Source: CAIZGX01 sp044349305 (GTDB taxonomy: Bacteria; Bacteroidota; Bacteroidia; Flavobacteriales_D; Sanyastnellaceae). From it: a stretch of 24,298 nucleotides of DNA. Where the stretch lies: contig JBIKRF010000028.1 of NCBI GenBank assembly GCA_044349305.1, positions 1 through 24,298 of the forward strand, in the 5' to 3' direction. The position numbers were made by a program, and so were the translations under genes. Positions 23,167 through 24,298 of this stretch are shown here, in pieces (position 1 is the stretch's first letter; the number at the start of each line of letters is the position of its first letter). The notes beneath the pieces are model-generated. The model ran no database searches. It had not been told where the DNA came from and worked only from the letters and a program-made list of their open reading frames with translations.

Positions 23167-23889
23167 TTACTCCGTTACCACCTTCGGCTTATTGAACTCA
23201 TCGAAGGCAATCCACACATCTTCTTTCTTCGGGCTTTGCGCTAGAAGTGGTGCCAGAGAGATCACAGTTCCGAGAGCGAAGATGGGAGTGAATTCGAAAT
23301 TATCTTGACGAAAGAACTCGTAAGACATTATTCCCAATCCTGCTGTTAGCAGTGCTACTTGCATGCGTTTCAGTTTGCGGTGGTGTTCAATGTAGTAGAC
23401 CGATTCGCTGTTCGAGCTGAAATCGCGCATCATGTTTTTGTAGTTCGCAGCATACACAGGTCCCTTGCCCATGTTGTAGTAATCGAGCTCTTTTCCAGAA
23501 GCGAGAAGTTTATTTACCTTCTTCATACCCGGATAAACCTTCAATGTATCGTCGCAATACACCCCGAACGGAATTTCCTCGTAGGCATTGGCGGCTCTTC
23601 CTACTCGAATACGAACGGCATAGCGTTCGGTGTCGTTCCCGTGGATGTGTGACAGGTTGGCGAACGTGCCGTTGTTGTTACTGAATTTCGCAATATCATT
23701 GGCCTTCCATCTTTTCTGATCAAGCGAGAAGTAGGCATTTTGCGCAATGGGTGAATCATAAGTCAGACGCACCCCTGAAATTGAATCTCCACTTTGAAGG
23801 ATTACATAGTGTTGTGCGGCGCTAAGAGCCGTTATTGAAAAAAAAATGCAGCACAGTGCTATTGATTTTGAGTAAGATGCGAAATTCAT
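23167..23889 (-). CDS. Secreted or envelope protein of unknown function
   Basis: I do not recognise this 240-residue protein. It has a signal peptide (about 1-25, ending SAA with Gln26), a beta-rich first half (YVILQSGDSISGVRLTYDS, RYAVRIRVGRAANAYEE), a basic stretch HHRKLKRM, and two hydrophobic segments near the C-terminus (about 177-190, QVALLTAGLGIMSY, and 199-214, TPIFALGTVISLAPLL). It could be anchored in the inner membrane by these two helices with the first half in the periplasm. Its stop is 18 bp from the convergent T9SS protein gene with no clear terminator. The box TAAATTCG ends 5 bp before the ATG. Confidence 0.75.
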   Translation of the reverse strand: MNFASYSKSIALCCIFFSITALSAAQHYVILQSGDSISGVRLTYDSPIAQNAYFSLDQKRWKANDIAKFSNNNGTFANLSHIHGNDTERYAVRIRVGRAANAYEEIPFGVYCDDTLKVYPGMKKVNKLLASGKELDYYNMGKGPVYAANYKNMMRDFSSNSESVYYIEHHRKLKRMQVALLTAGLGIMSYEFFRQDNFEFTPIFALGTVISLAPLLAQSPKKEDVWIAFDEFNKPKVVTE

Positions 23890-23894
23890 TGCAA

Positions 23895-23902
23895 CGAATT
23901 TA
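23895..23902 (-). promoter_or_regulatory. Possible -7 box of the 240-residue secreted protein gene
   Basis: TAAATTCG on the minus strand fits TAnnTTYG and ends 5 bp before the ATG at 23889. Confidence 0.35.
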
Positions 23903-23912
23903 AGAAAACTCT

Positions 23913-23941
23913 TTTGTGATTCGAAAAAGATATTATCTTTG
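23913..23941 (+). promoter_or_regulatory. tRNA-Ser promoter
   Basis: TTTG (23913-23916) and TATCTTTG (23934-23941) are 17 bp apart and match both boxes of the Bacteroidota promoter. The second box ends 4 bp before the mature tRNA 5' end, which calibrates how near the start of transcription such boxes lie. Confidence 0.75.
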
Positions 23942-23945
23942 CCGC

Positions 23946-24030
23946 GGAGAGTTGGCAGAGTGGTCGATTGCGGCAGTCTTGAAAACTGTTGACTGTAACA
24001 GGTCCTGGGGTTCGAATCCCTAACTCTCCG
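23946..24030 (+). tRNA. tRNA-Ser(UGA)
   Basis: The 85-nt sequence folds as a class II tRNA. The 7-bp acceptor stem pairs GGAGAGT (23946-23952) with ACTCTCC (24023-24029), discriminator G at 24030. The anticodon stem GCAGT/ACTGT encloses the loop CTTGAAA with anticodon TGA at 23980-23982, which reads UCA and other UCN codons. A long variable arm follows, and the T loop is TTCGAAT. CCA is not encoded. The tRNA stands alone between its own promoter and terminator. Confidence 0.97.
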
Positions 24031-24034
24031 CTTG

Positions 24035-24064
24035 AAAAGCCTCGATATATTCGGGGCTTTTTCT
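24035..24064 (+). terminator. Intrinsic terminator after tRNA-Ser
   Basis: AAAAGCCTCGA (24035-24045) pairs with TCGGGGCTTTT (24051-24061, one G-U) around a short TATAT loop and ends in a T run, 4 bp after the tRNA. Confidence 0.85.
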
Positions 24065-24079
24065 TTGAACCTATTTGCA

Positions 24080-24174
24080 GAACTGCGCTGTTGGAACTAC
24101 GTTGTTCCTACTGCGTAATTGGAAAACCGTCGGTTTTATTCCTACTTCGTAATGCGAACTGCGTTGTTGGAACT
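24080..24174. repeat. Patch of short imperfect direct repeats
   Basis: A 19-bp unit GAACTGCGyTGTTGGAACT occurs at 24080-24098 and 24156-24174 with one difference. TTCCTACTGCGTAAT (24105-24119) and TTCCTACTTCGTAAT (24139-24153) also differ at one base. A compact palindrome AAAACCGTCGGTTTT lies at 24123-24137 and GGAACtacgttGTTCC at 24093-24108. The units share the theme ACTnCGTnrT. The patch lies between the tRNA terminator and a probable IS end and codes for nothing I can recognise. Confidence 0.75.
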
Positions 24175-24175
24175 T

Positions 24176-24298
24176 TGACCGTGCCTAAAAAAAGTTGACA
24201 CTTTTATCATCTTCAACAAAACGAAGATTATGAAAAAAACAGCCTTAAGAGTACAACGAATCTTTTCGGAGGACTTACGAAAAGAGATCGTAAAGCAA
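24176..24298 (+). mobile_element. Possible left end of an insertion sequence (IS3-type), cut by the window edge
   Basis: A tRNA/repeat region gives way at about 24176 to TGACCGTGCCTAAAAAAAG followed by TTGACACTTTT and a transposase-like start codon at 24230. IS3 elements usually begin with TG. The right end, the partner inverted repeat and the target duplication are outside the window, so the boundary is a guess. Confidence 0.35.
24230..24298 (+). CDS. Probable IS3-family transposase OrfA, first 23 codons only
   Basis: The open frame starts at 24230 and runs off the right edge. It encodes MKKTALRVQR followed by IFSEDLRKEIVKQ, which resembles the start of the helix-turn-helix OrfA of Bacteroidota IS3-type elements, where a short basic lead is followed by an F-S-E-D/E-x-K/R-x-x-x-V helix. 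The call rests on 23 residues and memory of the family, so it is tentative. The sequence TGACCGTGCC... from 24176, with AAAAAAAGTTGACAC, may be the left terminal repeat. Confidence 0.5.
   Translation, partial: MKKTALRVQRIFSEDLRKEIVKQ

Noticed and set aside
23989..24198. Short open frame across tRNA-Ser and the repeat patch
   Set aside because: It covers the 3' half of a tRNA and a terminator hairpin, so it is not a real protein.

Overview
The window looks like a chromosomal segment from a Bacteroidota bacterium, most likely of the class Flavobacteriia (Flavobacteriales, Crocinitomicaceae/Cryomorphaceae-like). The evidence is a T9SS type-B (gliding-motility-associated CHU_C) C-terminal domain, a large TonB-dependent receptor with an N-terminal carboxypeptidase-regulatory domain, promoter boxes of the Bacteroidota form TAnnTTTG, and seven signal peptides that all place Gln right after the predicted cleavage site. 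Coding density is very high. Gaps between genes are mostly under 110 bp, and the only one near 200 bp follows the tRNA. Most of the window is ordinary chromosome, and only the far right edge looks mobile.

Left part (1-8230). A truncated secreted S8 subtilisin-like protease (-) diverges from a two-gene one-carbon/formate operon (+), fhs (formate-tetrahydrofolate ligase) and fdhD (formate dehydrogenase sulfur carrier). fdhD carries an in-frame tandem of short palindromes next to its CxxC motif. A shared hairpin terminator separates fdhD from hppA (-), a membrane pyrophosphatase whose 918-residue product has a Mip/FkpA-like FKBP prolyl isomerase fused to its C-terminus. Next come a CapA-family protein and a small secreted protein of unknown function, both on the minus strand.

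Middle part (8324-14647). A cation diffusion facilitator (+) overlaps the 3' end of hisS (-) by 28 bp. Diverging from hisS is a pair of outer-envelope genes (+): a small secreted protein with a CarboxypepD_reg-like domain, and a TonB-dependent receptor. They converge on a two-gene minus-strand operon, a DUF4160 protein overlapping by ATGA a DUF2442-HTH_Xre protein, which resembles a toxin-antitoxin pair.

Right part (14777-24298). A colinear plus-strand group holds a penicillin-acylase-family Ntn hydrolase, a DPP-IV-like S9 peptidase and gcvT, and ends at a strong hairpin terminator. A rhodanese-thioredoxin lipoprotein (-) converges on gcvT and diverges from a T9SS-exported surface protein with lamin-tail, PKD/Ig-like and CHU_C domains. 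An unrecognised secreted protein (-), a tRNA-Ser(UGA) with its own promoter and terminator, a patch of short repeats, and the first 23 codons of a probable IS3-type transposase complete the window.

Two observations run across the window. First, in many genes a TAnnTTYG box lies only 2-6 bp before the ATG. The same box lies 4 bp before the mature 5' end of the tRNA, so these mRNAs are probably leaderless or nearly so. Second, the pyrophosphatase-FKBP fusion and the palindromic insertion in fdhD are the most unusual protein-level features. I found no CRISPR array, prophage or obvious defence island.
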